Assembly (NCBI RefSeq): GCF_001427875.1
Contig: NZ_LMHK01000001.1
Span: 994,871-1,058,870, forward strand
Direction of reading: 5' to 3'
DNA: 64,000 nucleotides
Origin: Devosia sp. Root685
GTDB taxonomy: Bacteria; Pseudomonadota; Alphaproteobacteria; Rhizobiales; Devosiaceae
The first letter of the stretch is position 1. Every line of letters starts with the position of its first letter. The notes under the pieces were generated by a model, which was not told where the DNA came from, made no database searches, and worked only from the letters and a program-made list of their open reading frames with translations. Positions 44,288-52,265 of this stretch are shown in pieces. A program made the translations under genes and the position numbers.

Positions 44288-44959
44288 CTAGTGACCGGTC
44301 TTGGAATGGGGAGACGCCACGGGCTTCGACTCCGGCGAGCCGCGATGACGGAGAAAGATCGAAAGGACCACGAGTACCGCGGTCGAAAGGAATTCAGACT
44401 GCCAGTTCTGGAAGGACTCGAACCAAAGAGTAGGATCGGCAAGATATTCCAGAGCGGTTTGAGCTGGCTGTCCATGCATCGCAGCATCCTCATTGGCGGC
44501 CGCGGTGCTTTGCAGCCAGTGCAGCACGAAGGAGGCCGCGAACAGCGCCAAGAGGGCGATGCCGAGCGAATAGGAATATAGGAATGTCCAAATTCCCCCG
44601 GCTTTCACCGGCCAGGGCGCCTGCTTGTTCCGGCGCTTTTCGGAGGGGTCAGCGTCTTCAGGATTTTCCTTGTCCGGGTCCTTCGATTCAGAAGACCCTC
44701 GCTGAAAGAGGAATGCCGTCATGATGACGTATGCCGACATCTGCAGGAATTCGCTCTCCCAGTTCTCGAAGAGTGCCGCTTGGAATGATGAGCCGAAGAA
44801 GTATTCGACCAGTCCAATGGCCGGCTCACCATGCTCGCTCAGCATGGCGTTCTCGTCGAGCCATCCGGACCAGACCATGCCGATAAGGCAAAGGACAAAT
44901 ATGCCGATGAGCGCCAATGTCAGGCCATTGTCGCGAAAGTGTCTTCCTGGATTTCCCAT
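44288..44959 (-). CDS. DUF6766-like membrane protein
   Basis: 223 aa from ATG 44959 with GGTGG upstream. Four spans in two similar halves: each half has a membrane segment, then a WESEF/WQSEF motif (LFENWESEFLQMSAYVIM and SFQNWQSEFLSTAVLVVL), suggesting an internal duplication. The two halves are joined by a charged linker (ESKDPDKENPEDADPSEK). Function unknown. It precedes treZ by 12 nt in the same direction. Confidence 0.7.
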   Translation of the reverse strand: MGNPGRHFRDNGLTLALIGIFVLCLIGMVWSGWLDENAMLSEHGEPAIGLVEYFFGSSFQAALFENWESEFLQMSAYVIMTAFLFQRGSSESKDPDKENPEDADPSEKRRNKQAPWPVKAGGIWTFLYSYSLGIALLALFAASFVLHWLQSTAAANEDAAMHGQPAQTALEYLADPTLWFESFQNWQSEFLSTAVLVVLSIFLRHRGSPESKPVASPHSKTGH

Positions 44960-44961
44960 CG

Positions 44962-45165
44962 TCACCACCTAAACGAAGTCTGGATTCTGGCAATGGCCAA
45001 GCCGGCCAACTGTTCCGCAGTCGGCGCGTCAACTTGGCCCATCAGGGTCGTTGGCACTGGCAGCTGTCCTACCCAATCAACGACCCCGCTAAAAAGGACG
45101 GCCTGAAGCGTGGCGGCGGTATCCGCGCTCGGATGAGACAGGAAGACCAGCATCCGGAAACCCAA
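44962..45165 (-). CDS. Possible small protein upstream of the DUF6766-like gene
   Basis: 67 aa (MGFRMLVFLSHPSADTAATL at the start), ending 2 nt before the next start codon, which would couple the two. No family recognised and no good ribosome-binding site, so it may be spurious. Confidence 0.3.
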   Translation of the reverse strand: MGFRMLVFLSHPSADTAATLQAVLFSGVVDWVGQLPVPTTLMGQVDAPTAEQLAGLAIARIQTSFRW

Positions 45166-45187
45166 GATCGGCAGCGCTGAACGACCC

Positions 45188-45213
45188 GGAACTCGTCAGA
45201 GAGATCACGCGTT
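45188..45213 (+). promoter_or_regulatory. EcfG-type promoter of the DUF892 gene
   Basis: GGAAC (45188-45192), 17 nt, CGTT (45210-45213) matches the EcfG consensus exactly and ends 35 nt before the start codon. Confidence 0.65.
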
Positions 45214-45248
45214 GGTGACGCAGTTACACCCTGCAAAAAGGACGCATC

Positions 45249-45740
45249 ATGGCCACCGAAAAGACCCTCAACGACCTTTTCCTCGATACCCTCAAGGACA
45301 TCTATTACGCAGAAAAGCAGATCGTCAAAGCCCTGCCGAAAATGGCGAAGGCCGCTCAGTCAGCTGAGCTTGCTGCCGGTTTCCAGCAGCATCTGGAGGA
45401 ATCCGAGGGGCACATCGATCGCCTGGAGCAGGTGTTCGAACTGCTTGGCAAACCTGCTCGCGGCAAGACCTGCGACGCCATTCTCGGCATCATCGAGGAA
45501 GGCAAGAGCATCATGGATGAGTTCAAGGGCACTGTTGCTCTTGATGCTGGCCTGGTCGCCGCTGCACAGGCAGTTGAGCACTATGAGATCGCTCGCTACG
45601 GCACGCTGAAGAGTTGGGCGAAGCAGTTGGGCTTGGACGAAGCTGTCAAGCTCTTCGACGCCACCTTGAACGAGGAACTCGCCACCGATCAGAAGCTCAC
45701 TCAGCTCGGCGAGGCGCAGGCGAACATCAAGGCTGCCTGA
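45249..45740 (+). CDS. Ferritin-like DUF892 (YciE/YciF) family protein
   Basis: 163 aa, all-helical. TLNDLFLDTLKDIYYAEKQI and the repeated Glu/His pattern (HLEESEGHIDRLEQVF, AVEHYEIARYGTL) match the YciF di-iron-like four-helix bundle. Members are induced by osmotic and general stress in many bacteria; enzymatic role is unproven. AAGGA precedes the ATG, an exact EcfG-type promoter lies upstream and a strong hairpin follows. Confidence 0.9.
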   Translation: MATEKTLNDLFLDTLKDIYYAEKQIVKALPKMAKAAQSAELAAGFQQHLEESEGHIDRLEQVFELLGKPARGKTCDAILGIIEEGKSIMDEFKGTVALDAGLVAAAQAVEHYEIARYGTLKSWAKQLGLDEAVKLFDATLNEELATDQKLTQLGEAQANIKAA

Positions 45741-45754
45741 TCGGTATCGAACGC

Positions 45755-45780
45755 GAGGGACCGGCGGCGGCCGGTTCCTC
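45755..45780 (+). terminator. Hairpin after the DUF892 gene
   Basis: GAGGGACCGGC, GGCG, GCCGGTTCCTC forms an 11-bp stem with one G-U pair, 15 nt after the stop. Only TCTCT follows, so termination efficiency is uncertain. Confidence 0.6.
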
Positions 45781-45805
45781 TCTCTGGAGCAGAGGACGCC
45801 AATCC

Positions 45806-46102
45806 ATGTTCGGTCTAGCCACACCCAAAATCGTGGAGCCGGAGGCTTTTCATCTGTCCAGCAATGGCCGTATTCCCAACAGCCATCTCGCGGTCGTGCT
45901 TTATCGGGGCGTATCCGATGAAGACGACCTCGAAACCTACTTTAGGCGATTGTTCAATTCCCACGACTGGAGCGGGGACTGGGCGATGGGCATCTACGGC
46001 TACCACCATTTCCACTCCAACGCGCATGAAGTGCTTGGGATCGCCGCCGGGTCTGCAACTCTAGTCCTGGGAGGCGAAGATGTGGGCGTATTTCAACAAT
46101 GA
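45806..46102 (+). pseudogene. Cupin (YjlB-like) N-terminal fragment
   Basis: About 90 residues match the start of YjlB-type cupins (IPNSHLAVVLYRG, MGIYGYHHFHSNAHEVLG with metal-binding His residues, GSATLVLGGE). The second half of the barrel is missing; the frame leaves the family after GGED and stops. The sequence that follows belongs to another protein family read in another frame, so a deletion has fused two genes. Confidence 0.65.
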
Positions 46103-46163
46103 CTTCGATGGCTACGCGATAAAGAACGCCAGTATGCTGTCCGAAATTCTGTCTGCGTCGTGA
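46080..46163 (+). pseudogene. DUF72 protein C-terminal fragment
   Basis: 27 codons (MWAYFNNDFDGYAIKNASML and seven more) match the conserved end of DUF72-family proteins, where a Y-F-N-N-D motif precedes the final helix. It begins exactly where the cupin fragment loses similarity. Confidence 0.6.
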
Positions 46164-46605
46164 CGATCAGTTCCTAGAGCTGGATATGGGGGACTACAGA
46201 AGCCAGTACTCCATCGCACTAACCAGGCCGAACGGGCAGGTCCATAACCAGGTCGTGAGCGCGCAGTTAGCGGGCAGGCTTTTGAGGGAACCATCAAGGT
46301 ACCCTTGGACAACGCAAAACAGCGGCTCCCACCCAATGGAAGAACCTGCAAAGCGCCTCAGCAACGCCTCACCCCTTTCTTTTGTTGGTGCTGGAACAAT
46401 GTGATCGGGCGGCCATTGCCTCGCCGAGTGCCTGATGCGTGTGGATTCCCGTCTGATCGCGTTGGGTGCTCACCAAGGTCCAGTTCTGCAAATACTACCC
46501 CGGTACGCCGGGGCTTTTTTTTGCTGCAGCTCGCGGCAGAGAGTAGTCGGTTCAGGTGAGAGCGGTCGGCGAGAATGGCATCGATTGCTGTAAATTCGGA
46601 CCGAC
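46164..46605. other. Gene-free stretch with orphan terminator
   Basis: 442 nt. A 72-codon frame from 46186 has no recognisable features. The only clear element is the intrinsic terminator at 46498-46522. A short non-coding RNA ending there is possible, but no promoter could be pointed to. Confidence 0.4.
46498..46522 (+). terminator. Strong intrinsic terminator without an adjacent gene
   Basis: CCCCGG, TACG, CCGGGG followed by C and eight T residues: a textbook Rho-independent terminator on the plus strand. The nearest upstream coding remnant ends 335 nt before it. Confidence 0.85.
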
Positions 46606-46623
46606 ATGATCTGGAGTTTGAAT

Positions 46624-47004
46624 ATGCCGGCGAACGAAACGACGGGGAGCCGGCCCGCCTGGGTGCCAGACACTGGTGCCCCCATGACGGCAAACGAATA
46701 CAATGGAGCCTATCTCGCCCAGCCTGATCTGTGGTGGTGGACGACCAATCTTTCAACAGAGCCGAGAGGTTTGGTGCTGTCGCGGGTGCTCGCAATTATA
46801 ATGCAAGCGAATGTGGTGGTTCATGAAAAGGCCGTCGGACAATTGGGTGCAGGTCCGCTCGAAGATATGATGTCCGACGAACTTCTCGATGAACTCAAAG
46901 TGTTGCATCCCTTCAGCCCCGCTTTGAAACTTGCGCTGTCATGTGTTCGGATTGGCACCGAAACTGCGCGGGTCCGAGAGCGCCTTGCTGCGATGTTGCG
47001 TTGA
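46624..47004 (+). CDS. Hypothetical protein, DUF6869-like
   Basis: 126 aa from ATG 46624, with GGAG 7 nt upstream (an ATG at 46606 is an alternative). The segment VGQLGAGPLEDMM resembles the core of DUF6869 proteins, with the preceding Trp-rich part (LAQPDLWWWTTNLSTEP) also compatible. Soluble, helical. Role unknown. Confidence 0.6.
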   Translation: MPANETTGSRPAWVPDTGAPMTANEYNGAYLAQPDLWWWTTNLSTEPRGLVLSRVLAIIMQANVVVHEKAVGQLGAGPLEDMMSDELLDELKVLHPFSPALKLALSCVRIGTETARVRERLAAMLR

Positions 47005-47049
47005 CTGCATCGGTCGCATCGGCCGCGCTCTGCAGGGCTGCAATTTTGA

Positions 47050-47286
47050 TTAAGTTCCGGCTTCCTTCATTGAAGTGATAAGGCGCTGATAGGCGACGAT
47101 AAGCTTGCCGATCTGCTTGACGTGTTCTGGATGCTTCGGCCCCACTTGGACCCAAAACCGCGCCTCCTTACCCAAGATAACGATAGCTTCGTCACGCTGC
47201 GTCGAAACGAGAGACATCCAACGCCAGCCGCGTAACAGCATGACGGACTTTTTCAGCCTGCAATCGATGGGGTCGGTCAATTCCAT
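47050..47286 (-). CDS. Possible small hypothetical protein
   Basis: 78 aa, mixed charge (VQVGPKHPEHVKQIGKLIVA), no signal or membrane segment. No family recognised, no strong ribosome-binding site. Convergent with the preceding gene. Codon use is plausible but the call is uncertain. Confidence 0.35.
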   Translation of the reverse strand: MELTDPIDCRLKKSVMLLRGWRWMSLVSTQRDEAIVILGKEARFWVQVGPKHPEHVKQIGKLIVAYQRLITSMKEAGT

Positions 47287-47713
47287 ATCGTTACGCTAGC
47301 AGTGGGACCCACACGAATGCGTTGACCCGCACGATGCAAATTTAAGGATTGCGCTCACTGACTTGTCGCCGACGAACACACAAAGTTCTAATCGCCGGAA
47401 GGCGACAACGCGACAACTCATGCCGAGGGTTTCCGAAGGTCACCGCGGCTCTGACACTGAAGTTCTGAAGACATAGCGGATCGGTACGTCGACCGACAGC
47501 TGCTCATCGACATACGCGGGCACCCTTGCCCGGAGGCATGCGATAGAGCGGGAAGAGACAGCGCGTGACATCGTCCCCTAGATCGACATCTGAAGCAGTT
47601 GTGTCGCGGTCATTGATCGTCGATTAGCGCCATTGAAATAGCCGCTGCAGGGGATCAATTTTTTTTCGTTACTCCCCTTGAATCCCATCTTAGCGTTTCA
47701 AAAATCATTAGTC

Positions 47714-47797
47714 GCCGACGGCCTGAGTGGCGTCGGCAAAGTCTGGGAGGCGTTCTCTTGGGCGCCTCTCGTATCCATGTTGCTCAAGGAGAATATG
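47714..47797 (+). promoter_or_regulatory. ROSE-like RNA thermometer before hsp20
   Basis: Three consecutive structures precede the start codon: hairpin I 47714-47737 (GCCGAC-G-GCC, loop TGAGT, GGC-GTCGGC), hairpin II 47745-47770 (GGGAGGCG with CGCCTCTC) and a 3' element with TTGCT (47780-47784) immediately before the Shine-Dalgarno AAGGAG (47786-47791), with TCC upstream able to pair with GGA. This layout and the TTGCT motif are those of rhizobial ROSE elements that hide the ribosome site at low temperature. The upstream gap (47287-47700) holds nothing else recognised apart from presumed promoter sequence. Confidence 0.65.
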
Positions 47798-47800
47798 GCT

Positions 47801-48274
47801 ATGAGAACCAATCTCGATTTCGCACCGCTCTATCGTTCGAGCATCGGCTTTGACCGTATGTTCAACCTGCTGGAAAGCGCCAGCCGCGTTCATTCCATCG
47901 ACAATTGGCCGCCTTACGATATCGTCAAGATAGGTGATGACGACTACCAGATCACCATGGCGGTTGCCGGGTTCACCGACGAAGAGCTTACGCTGACTTA
48001 TGAGCCTAACCTGCTCGTGGTGGAAGGTCGAAAGGCTGGCGAAGAGGAGCGGGAATACCTGCACCGGGGCATCGCGGGCCGCACCTTCCGACGCCGGTTC
48101 GAGTTGGCTGACCACGTCAAAGTCAATGGTGCAAGCCTGGCCAATGGCCTGTTGACCGTCGACCTAAAGCGGGAGATTCCCGAGGCGAGAAAGCCACGAC
48201 GTATCGAAATCGGAACTTCCCCCTCCGATTGGTCTGAGCCTCGTCAGATCGAGGATACTCAACGGGCGGCCTAG
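47801..48274 (+). CDS. Small heat-shock protein, Hsp20/IbpA type
   Basis: 157 aa. ATG 47801 is preferred because it gives the IbpA-type N-terminus (FAPLYRSSIGFDRMFNLLE) and places AAGGAG 9 nt upstream. The alpha-crystallin domain runs about 35-135 (WPPYDIVKIGDDDYQITMAV, GIAGRTFRRRFELADHVKV, ANGLLTVDL), followed by the C-terminal I-x-I-like tail (RRIEIG). It holds unfolded proteins for refolding under heat stress. A ROSE-like leader and a terminator hairpin flank it. Confidence 0.93.
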   Translation: MRTNLDFAPLYRSSIGFDRMFNLLESASRVHSIDNWPPYDIVKIGDDDYQITMAVAGFTDEELTLTYEPNLLVVEGRKAGEEEREYLHRGIAGRTFRRRFELADHVKVNGASLANGLLTVDLKREIPEARKPRRIEIGTSPSDWSEPRQIEDTQRAA

Positions 48275-48282
48275 GTCACGGC

Positions 48283-48306
48283 GGCGCCGGACAATCGTCC
48301 GGCGCC
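48283..48306 (+). terminator. Hairpin after hsp20
   Basis: GGCGCCGGAC, AATC, GTCCGGCGCC is a perfect 10-bp stem, 9 nt beyond the stop. No T-tract follows. Confidence 0.6.
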
Positions 48307-48338
48307 ATCTCAGATCGCTAGATAGAAAGGAGATTCAA

Positions 48339-48680
48339 ATGCGAACGATTTCAGCTCTGATCGCTGCCACCTTTTGTGCTTTGGCCCTTTCAACACCGGC
48401 CATCGCCAGAGAAGGTGACCGAAGCCATATCCAAAATTCAAATCCAGACTGGATTGAATTTCGTGCCGCTTTCGCAGCGGAGGATTTGTGGCCCAAGAAG
48501 GTGGGCATTCGTAGAGCCGCACCGGTTGAAGCTCCAATGGCTAAGCACAAGGATGCGGATGAATCTGTAGCCGCGGTGAATGCCATCTCGCTGGCCGTCA
48601 TGAGCGGACTGGATTCCCTTCGCCAATGGGGCGCCTTAGCCAAGGGGAAGCCCACAGACTTCGATGTGACGAGGAATTGA
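48339..48680 (+). CDS. Exported hypothetical protein
   Basis: 113 aa. Clear Sec signal (ALIAATFCALALSTPAIA) and a small hydrophilic mature part (REGDRSHIQNSNPDWIEF). AAAGGAG precedes the ATG by 6 nt. It leads a tight three-gene unit: the next gene starts 3 nt later. No family recognised; periplasmic location is the main inference. Confidence 0.7.
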   Translation: MRTISALIAATFCALALSTPAIAREGDRSHIQNSNPDWIEFRAAFAAEDLWPKKVGIRRAAPVEAPMAKHKDADESVAAVNAISLAVMSGLDSLRQWGALAKGKPTDFDVTRN

Positions 48681-48683
48681 GCG

Positions 48684-49151
48684 ATGGCTGCCTACTTCTA
48701 TCCCTCCGACGAGTACGAGGACGACGGCCTAGTATCACCAGTCAAGGCCTCGCCTTCAACGCCGCAAGAGGTGCTTTCTGATCAGACGATGTCCATTGAA
48801 GTGAAGCGTGCCCTCCTCGCCTCCTGGGCCTCCGACCGAAGGGCGGTTGAAAATTGGCCAGCCCTGCGCCGTTTGGATGACGGGAGCGAACTGAATATCG
48901 ACGACATACTGGATGGTCTGAAAGCGTTGGATGCTGTCGATGGAAAGCCGCAGCCGGCCACCGTCTTGCCGTTTCCGAGGAGCCGTTTGGCGCATTCCAG
49001 GCAACCGGACTACGATCTTGACCCACCGCCTGCAGCCATTGCGGTTAGCGTGCCGAAACGTCGCGCTTACCTTGATGCTACGGCGTCACGAGCTCTCGTC
49101 GATGGCCGATTTCCGTCTGTCGATCTATCCATGTGCGAGGTACGAAGATGA
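48684..49151 (+). CDS. Conserved hypothetical protein of Rhizobiales type
   Basis: 155 aa, soluble. The stretch TPQEVLSDQTMSIEVKRALL followed by ASWASDRRAVENWPALRRLD is a pattern I recognise from widespread short proteins of unknown function in this order, where a helical domain is followed by a variable tail. It overlaps the next gene by ATGA. Function unknown. Confidence 0.7.
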   Translation: MAAYFYPSDEYEDDGLVSPVKASPSTPQEVLSDQTMSIEVKRALLASWASDRRAVENWPALRRLDDGSELNIDDILDGLKALDAVDGKPQPATVLPFPRSRLAHSRQPDYDLDPPPAAIAVSVPKRRAYLDATASRALVDGRFPSVDLSMCEVRR

Positions 49152-49342
49152 ACCTTGAATGGAGCTACCTTACTCCGCGTCAGCGAGCCGCGCTCGAAGC
49201 TCTGGAGCACACCGGACTTTGTCGACTTCCCGGAGATATCGGAGAGCAGCTCTATAATCTGGGGCTGGCGGAAATAGTGGACGCTGGAGTGTATTGCCTC
49301 AGCGCAACTGGCACTACGGTTCTGCCCCTCACAGTTCACTAA
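49148..49342 (+). CDS. Small hypothetical protein
   Basis: 64 aa from ATG 49148, inside the stop codon of the previous gene. LTPRQRAALEALEHTGLCRL could form a short winged-helix-like segment (QLYNLGLAEIVDAGVYCLSA), but this is only suggestive. A perfect hairpin closes the unit 12 nt after its stop. Confidence 0.6.
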   Translation: MNLEWSYLTPRQRAALEALEHTGLCRLPGDIGEQLYNLGLAEIVDAGVYCLSATGTTVLPLTVH

Positions 49343-49354
49343 CCCACGTCGTCG

Positions 49355-49381
49355 GCGCTGTTGCGTGTTCCGCAACAGCGC
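49355..49381 (+). terminator. Terminator hairpin of the 48339-49342 unit
   Basis: GCGCTGTTGCG, TGTTC, CGCAACAGCGC is a perfect 11-bp stem with a 5-nt loop, followed by ACTTCTCT. Confidence 0.7.
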
Positions 49382-49481
49382 ACTTCTCTAAATATCTGGC
49401 CTGACGTTCCATGCGTTGAAGGTGGCAACGTGGCGGCTGCACACCCCACGGCAATCATTGAAGGCAGGACCCAGCACGCTT

Positions 49482-49679
49482 CTACTCAAGTGGGAGCGTG
49501 CCGAATATCGGAGCGTTGATGCGGTAGCGGCTGTGTCGCGTATTCGCATCAAGTGCCGCAATGACGGCTTCGGTCTCTGATCCAAATGATCCGAAAATGA
49601 GATTTGTCCTGGTGTCTAGAACCGACCAGCCCCGCCGCCGCCGGTGGTGAATGAAACGAAAGATATATTGAGTTGGCAT
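49482..49679 (-). CDS. Possible small hypothetical protein
   Basis: 65 aa from ATG 49679 (MPTQYIFRFIHHRRRRGWSV). The central part SVLDTRTNLIFGSFGSETEA reads like a genuine small beta-alpha domain, but there is no clear ribosome-binding site. No family recognised. Confidence 0.4.
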   Translation of the reverse strand: MPTQYIFRFIHHRRRRGWSVLDTRTNLIFGSFGSETEAVIAALDANTRHSRYRINAPIFGTLPLE

Positions 49680-50294
49680 GGCCTGAGAAACGGTGCCACC
49701 ACGGAGAAAGTTCTCCTGGCTTTTGGCCACAATTCGAATGGTTTACGGAAAGTTGCTAATTGCGCCGAAAGCAATGCAGCCTCCGCGACGATTTCGATGT
49801 CCCCAGGCCTCAGTCCCAAACCAAGGCACTGAAAAGGAAGTCGCAGCCTTCGAGTGATGGTCAACATCTCTGCACGCTACGCGCGCCCCTTGCCAGCGAC
49901 GACAAATCCTCGACTGCCACGTTGCTCGAAAACGGCGGCGACTTCATGGTTTCGACGCCGAGCAGGGAGGACTTCCGGATGATTCTGAAGCTGCGGCGCG
50001 TGGATGGGACGCGCCGCAGTCGCTGGACCTAATTTGGTCTGCAATACAGCAGCATCGTCGTGACCAAACCTTGCAGTTCGCTACGAACTTCAAGAGCCAG
50101 TTCATGCGACCGCAGTCTCCTCCGAGGGAGACGAAACGGAAACAGGGCAGCTTTTGGGAACAAGGGAAACGCCACCCAATGGCGGCAATGGGGTCGGAAG
50201 TCCCCTGCCCTATCTCACGCCACCACGAGAATTGCTGCCGTGATTGCGCTCCCAACGTTGTTCTTGCGGCCACGTCGGCCACAGGAGAAATGTA
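49680..50294. other. Gene-free stretch before the recombinase gene
   Basis: 615 nt with no credible coding sequence. It contains one strong hairpin at 49991-50019, listed separately. The rest shows no repeat, tRNA-like sequence or attachment site that I could identify. Confidence 0.45.
49991..50019. repeat. 11-bp perfect inverted repeat
   Basis: CTGCGGCGCGT (49991-50001) and ACGCGCCGCAG (50009-50019) around GGATGGG. No T-tract follows on either side, so it could be a protein-binding site or RNA hairpin rather than a terminator. Confidence 0.6.
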
Positions 50295-50927
50295 ATGGGT
50301 ATCTCACAGTATGATCCTGCTGCAGCAGGAAAGCCTGCGTGGAATGCAGGCAAGCAGGTTGGCGCCAAGCGTGCTCTGAAAATCAAACAGGTCTGGTCGA
50401 TCCGCTTCTTCCTTGATCGTGAAGGACGAATGAGAGATCGAGCACTCTTCGACCTCGCGCTGGACAGTAAACTTCGGGGTTGTGATCTGGTGAAGATCAA
50501 GATCGGCACGTTAGTGGTTGGGCCAGCGATCCGCTCACGATCGATGGTTGTGCAACAAAAGACAGGCCGACCAGTCCAGTTCGAAATAACCGCAGACGCC
50601 AGGAACAGTCTCCTGGCTTGGCTCGAACGACGCGGAGGCAGCACTGACGACTTCGCGTTTCCAAGTCGCATCAATCCGGCTGGGCATCTCAGCACCCGGC
50701 AATATGCCCGCCTCGTGGACGAATGGGTTACCGCCATCGGCTTGCCGCCCGAGGAATATGGCACACACTCTTTGCGCCGAACCAAGGCGTCGATCATCTA
50801 TAAAGCCACGGGAAATCTGCGGGCCATTCAGATTCTGCTGGGGCACAGTAAGATCGAAAATACCGTCAGATATCTTGGTGTCGACGTCGACGATGCACTC
50901 TCGCTTTCTGAGGCCACAGAGATCTGA
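50295..50927 (+). CDS. Short tyrosine recombinase (integrase family)
   Basis: 210 aa from ATG 50295 with GGAG upstream. Catalytic residues are present: Arg in LALDSKLRGCDLVKI near residue 57, Lys in VVQQKTGRPVQF, HSLRRTKAS, LGHSKIENTVRYLGVD with His and the nucleophile Tyr. The N-terminal core-binding domain of full integrases (350-400 aa) is absent. Similar short recombinases occur as stand-alone genes in the order. It lies at the right end of the accessory region. Confidence 0.82.
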   Translation: MGISQYDPAAAGKPAWNAGKQVGAKRALKIKQVWSIRFFLDREGRMRDRALFDLALDSKLRGCDLVKIKIGTLVVGPAIRSRSMVVQQKTGRPVQFEITADARNSLLAWLERRGGSTDDFAFPSRINPAGHLSTRQYARLVDEWVTAIGLPPEEYGTHSLRRTKASIIYKATGNLRAIQILLGHSKIENTVRYLGVDVDDALSLSEATEI

Positions 50928-50934
50928 TCGAACA

Positions 50935-50965
50935 GCTTCGCCGGCATGCTGAACGCCGACGAAGC
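50935..50965 (+). terminator. Hairpin after the recombinase gene
   Basis: GCTTCG-C-CGGC, nine-base loop, GCCG-A-CGAAGC: 6 plus 4 bp with one mismatch. A TTTTT run occurs only 15 nt later, so this is a weak terminator at best. Confidence 0.45.
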
Positions 50966-51095
50966 ACCCTGATCGGATGATTTTTCGTGGCAGCCTCGGA
51001 AATACACGGGCATCAGCAGCCACGGGGTGGCTTGCAGACGTTCCGCTTCTGGTCAGCAGACAGGTAAAAGCTGACGTGGCTTCTGGCATCACTGG

Positions 51096-52157
51096 TTACG
51101 CCATGGGGACCATTCTTGGATAGTCGGTATAGCCCTGCGGTCCTTCGCCATAAAACGTGTCCTTGTCGGGTACGTTCAGAGGAAGGCCCTTCTGGAGACG
51201 TTCAGCCAAGTCAGGTGTCGCGATATAGTCTCGACCAAAGGCCAGGGCGTCGGCCGCGCCGGTCTCAATGAACCGCTCTCCGTCCTCCTTCGACATCAAC
51301 TCGTTGGCGATAACCACCCCTCCGAACCGCCGCTTGATCTCGCCGAGCAGACTGTCTTCGCCCTCGATCTCCCGAACGAAGATGAATGCGATCTTTCGCT
51401 TGGCGAGTTCGTCAGCCACGAAGCCGAAGATGGCCTTGGGGTTGCTGTCGCCCATATCGTGCTCTTCGCCCCGGGGACGCAGATGCACGCCCACGCGATC
51501 GGCACCCCAGACTTCGATCACGGCATCGACGATCTCGAGCAGGAAGCGGGCGCGGTTCTCTATCGAACCTCCATAGCGGTCCTCTCGCTTGTTGGTTTTG
51601 TCCTGCAGGAACTGATCGATCAGATAGCCATTGGCCGCGTGCAGCTCGACGCCGTCAAAGCCAGCCGCCTTTGCCCGCTGTGCCCCACGACGAAAATCAT
51701 CGACGATGCCGGGTATCTCGTCGGTCTCGAGAGCACGGGGCACAGGGTGAGGTCGTTTCGGTCGGAGGCCGGAGACGTGCCCGGCAGCAGCAACGGCGCT
51801 TGGTGCAACCGGGAGATGACCGCCAAGCAGCTCCGGATCGGAGATGCGCCCAACGTGCCAGAGTTGAAGAAAGATGCGACCACCTGCGTCATGCACCTGC
51901 GAGGTGACCCGCTGCCATCCGTCAACTTGCTCGTCGTTCCAGATGCCAGGCGTACCCCAATACCCAACTCCCTGCGGAGACACCGAAGTGGCCTCGCTCA
52001 ATATCAATCCGGCGCCGGCGCGCTGGCAGTAATACTCAGCCATCATCGCATTTGGCACACGATCAGCCCCTGCCCGCTTTCGGGTGAGTGGGGCCATGAT
52101 TATCCGGTTGGGCAACGTCAGTGCGCCGAGCCGTAATGGGTCAAACAAGCGGGACAT
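51096..52157 (-). CDS. Old Yellow Enzyme family alkene reductase
   Basis: 353 aa FMN-dependent ene-reductase. Visible motifs are NRIIMAPLTRKRA, LQLWHVGRISDPE, GFDGVELHAANGYLIDQF with the substrate-binding His/Asn pair, DRYGGSIENRARF, and FGRDYIATPDLAERL. One odd point: the segment usually reading G-hydrophobic-R-hSP is VGVHLRPRGEEHDM. It reduces activated C=C bonds or nitro groups using NAD(P)H. The LysR gene is divergent across 108 nt and is the likely regulator. Confidence 0.92.
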   Translation of the reverse strand: MSRLFDPLRLGALTLPNRIIMAPLTRKRAGADRVPNAMMAEYYCQRAGAGLILSEATSVSPQGVGYWGTPGIWNDEQVDGWQRVTSQVHDAGGRIFLQLWHVGRISDPELLGGHLPVAPSAVAAAGHVSGLRPKRPHPVPRALETDEIPGIVDDFRRGAQRAKAAGFDGVELHAANGYLIDQFLQDKTNKREDRYGGSIENRARFLLEIVDAVIEVWGADRVGVHLRPRGEEHDMGDSNPKAIFGFVADELAKRKIAFIFVREIEGEDSLLGEIKRRFGGVVIANELMSKEDGERFIETGAADALAFGRDYIATPDLAERLQKGLPLNVPDKDTFYGEGPQGYTDYPRMVPMA

Positions 52158-52265
52158 AGAACAACTCCTTGGTTGGACTTCATATGGACGTTTGGAAGAT
52201 AAGCGACAATTGAGCTTGCATTCGCCAGACTGTAGACTTGGGGTAAACAGCTAAGGGTGCATCCG

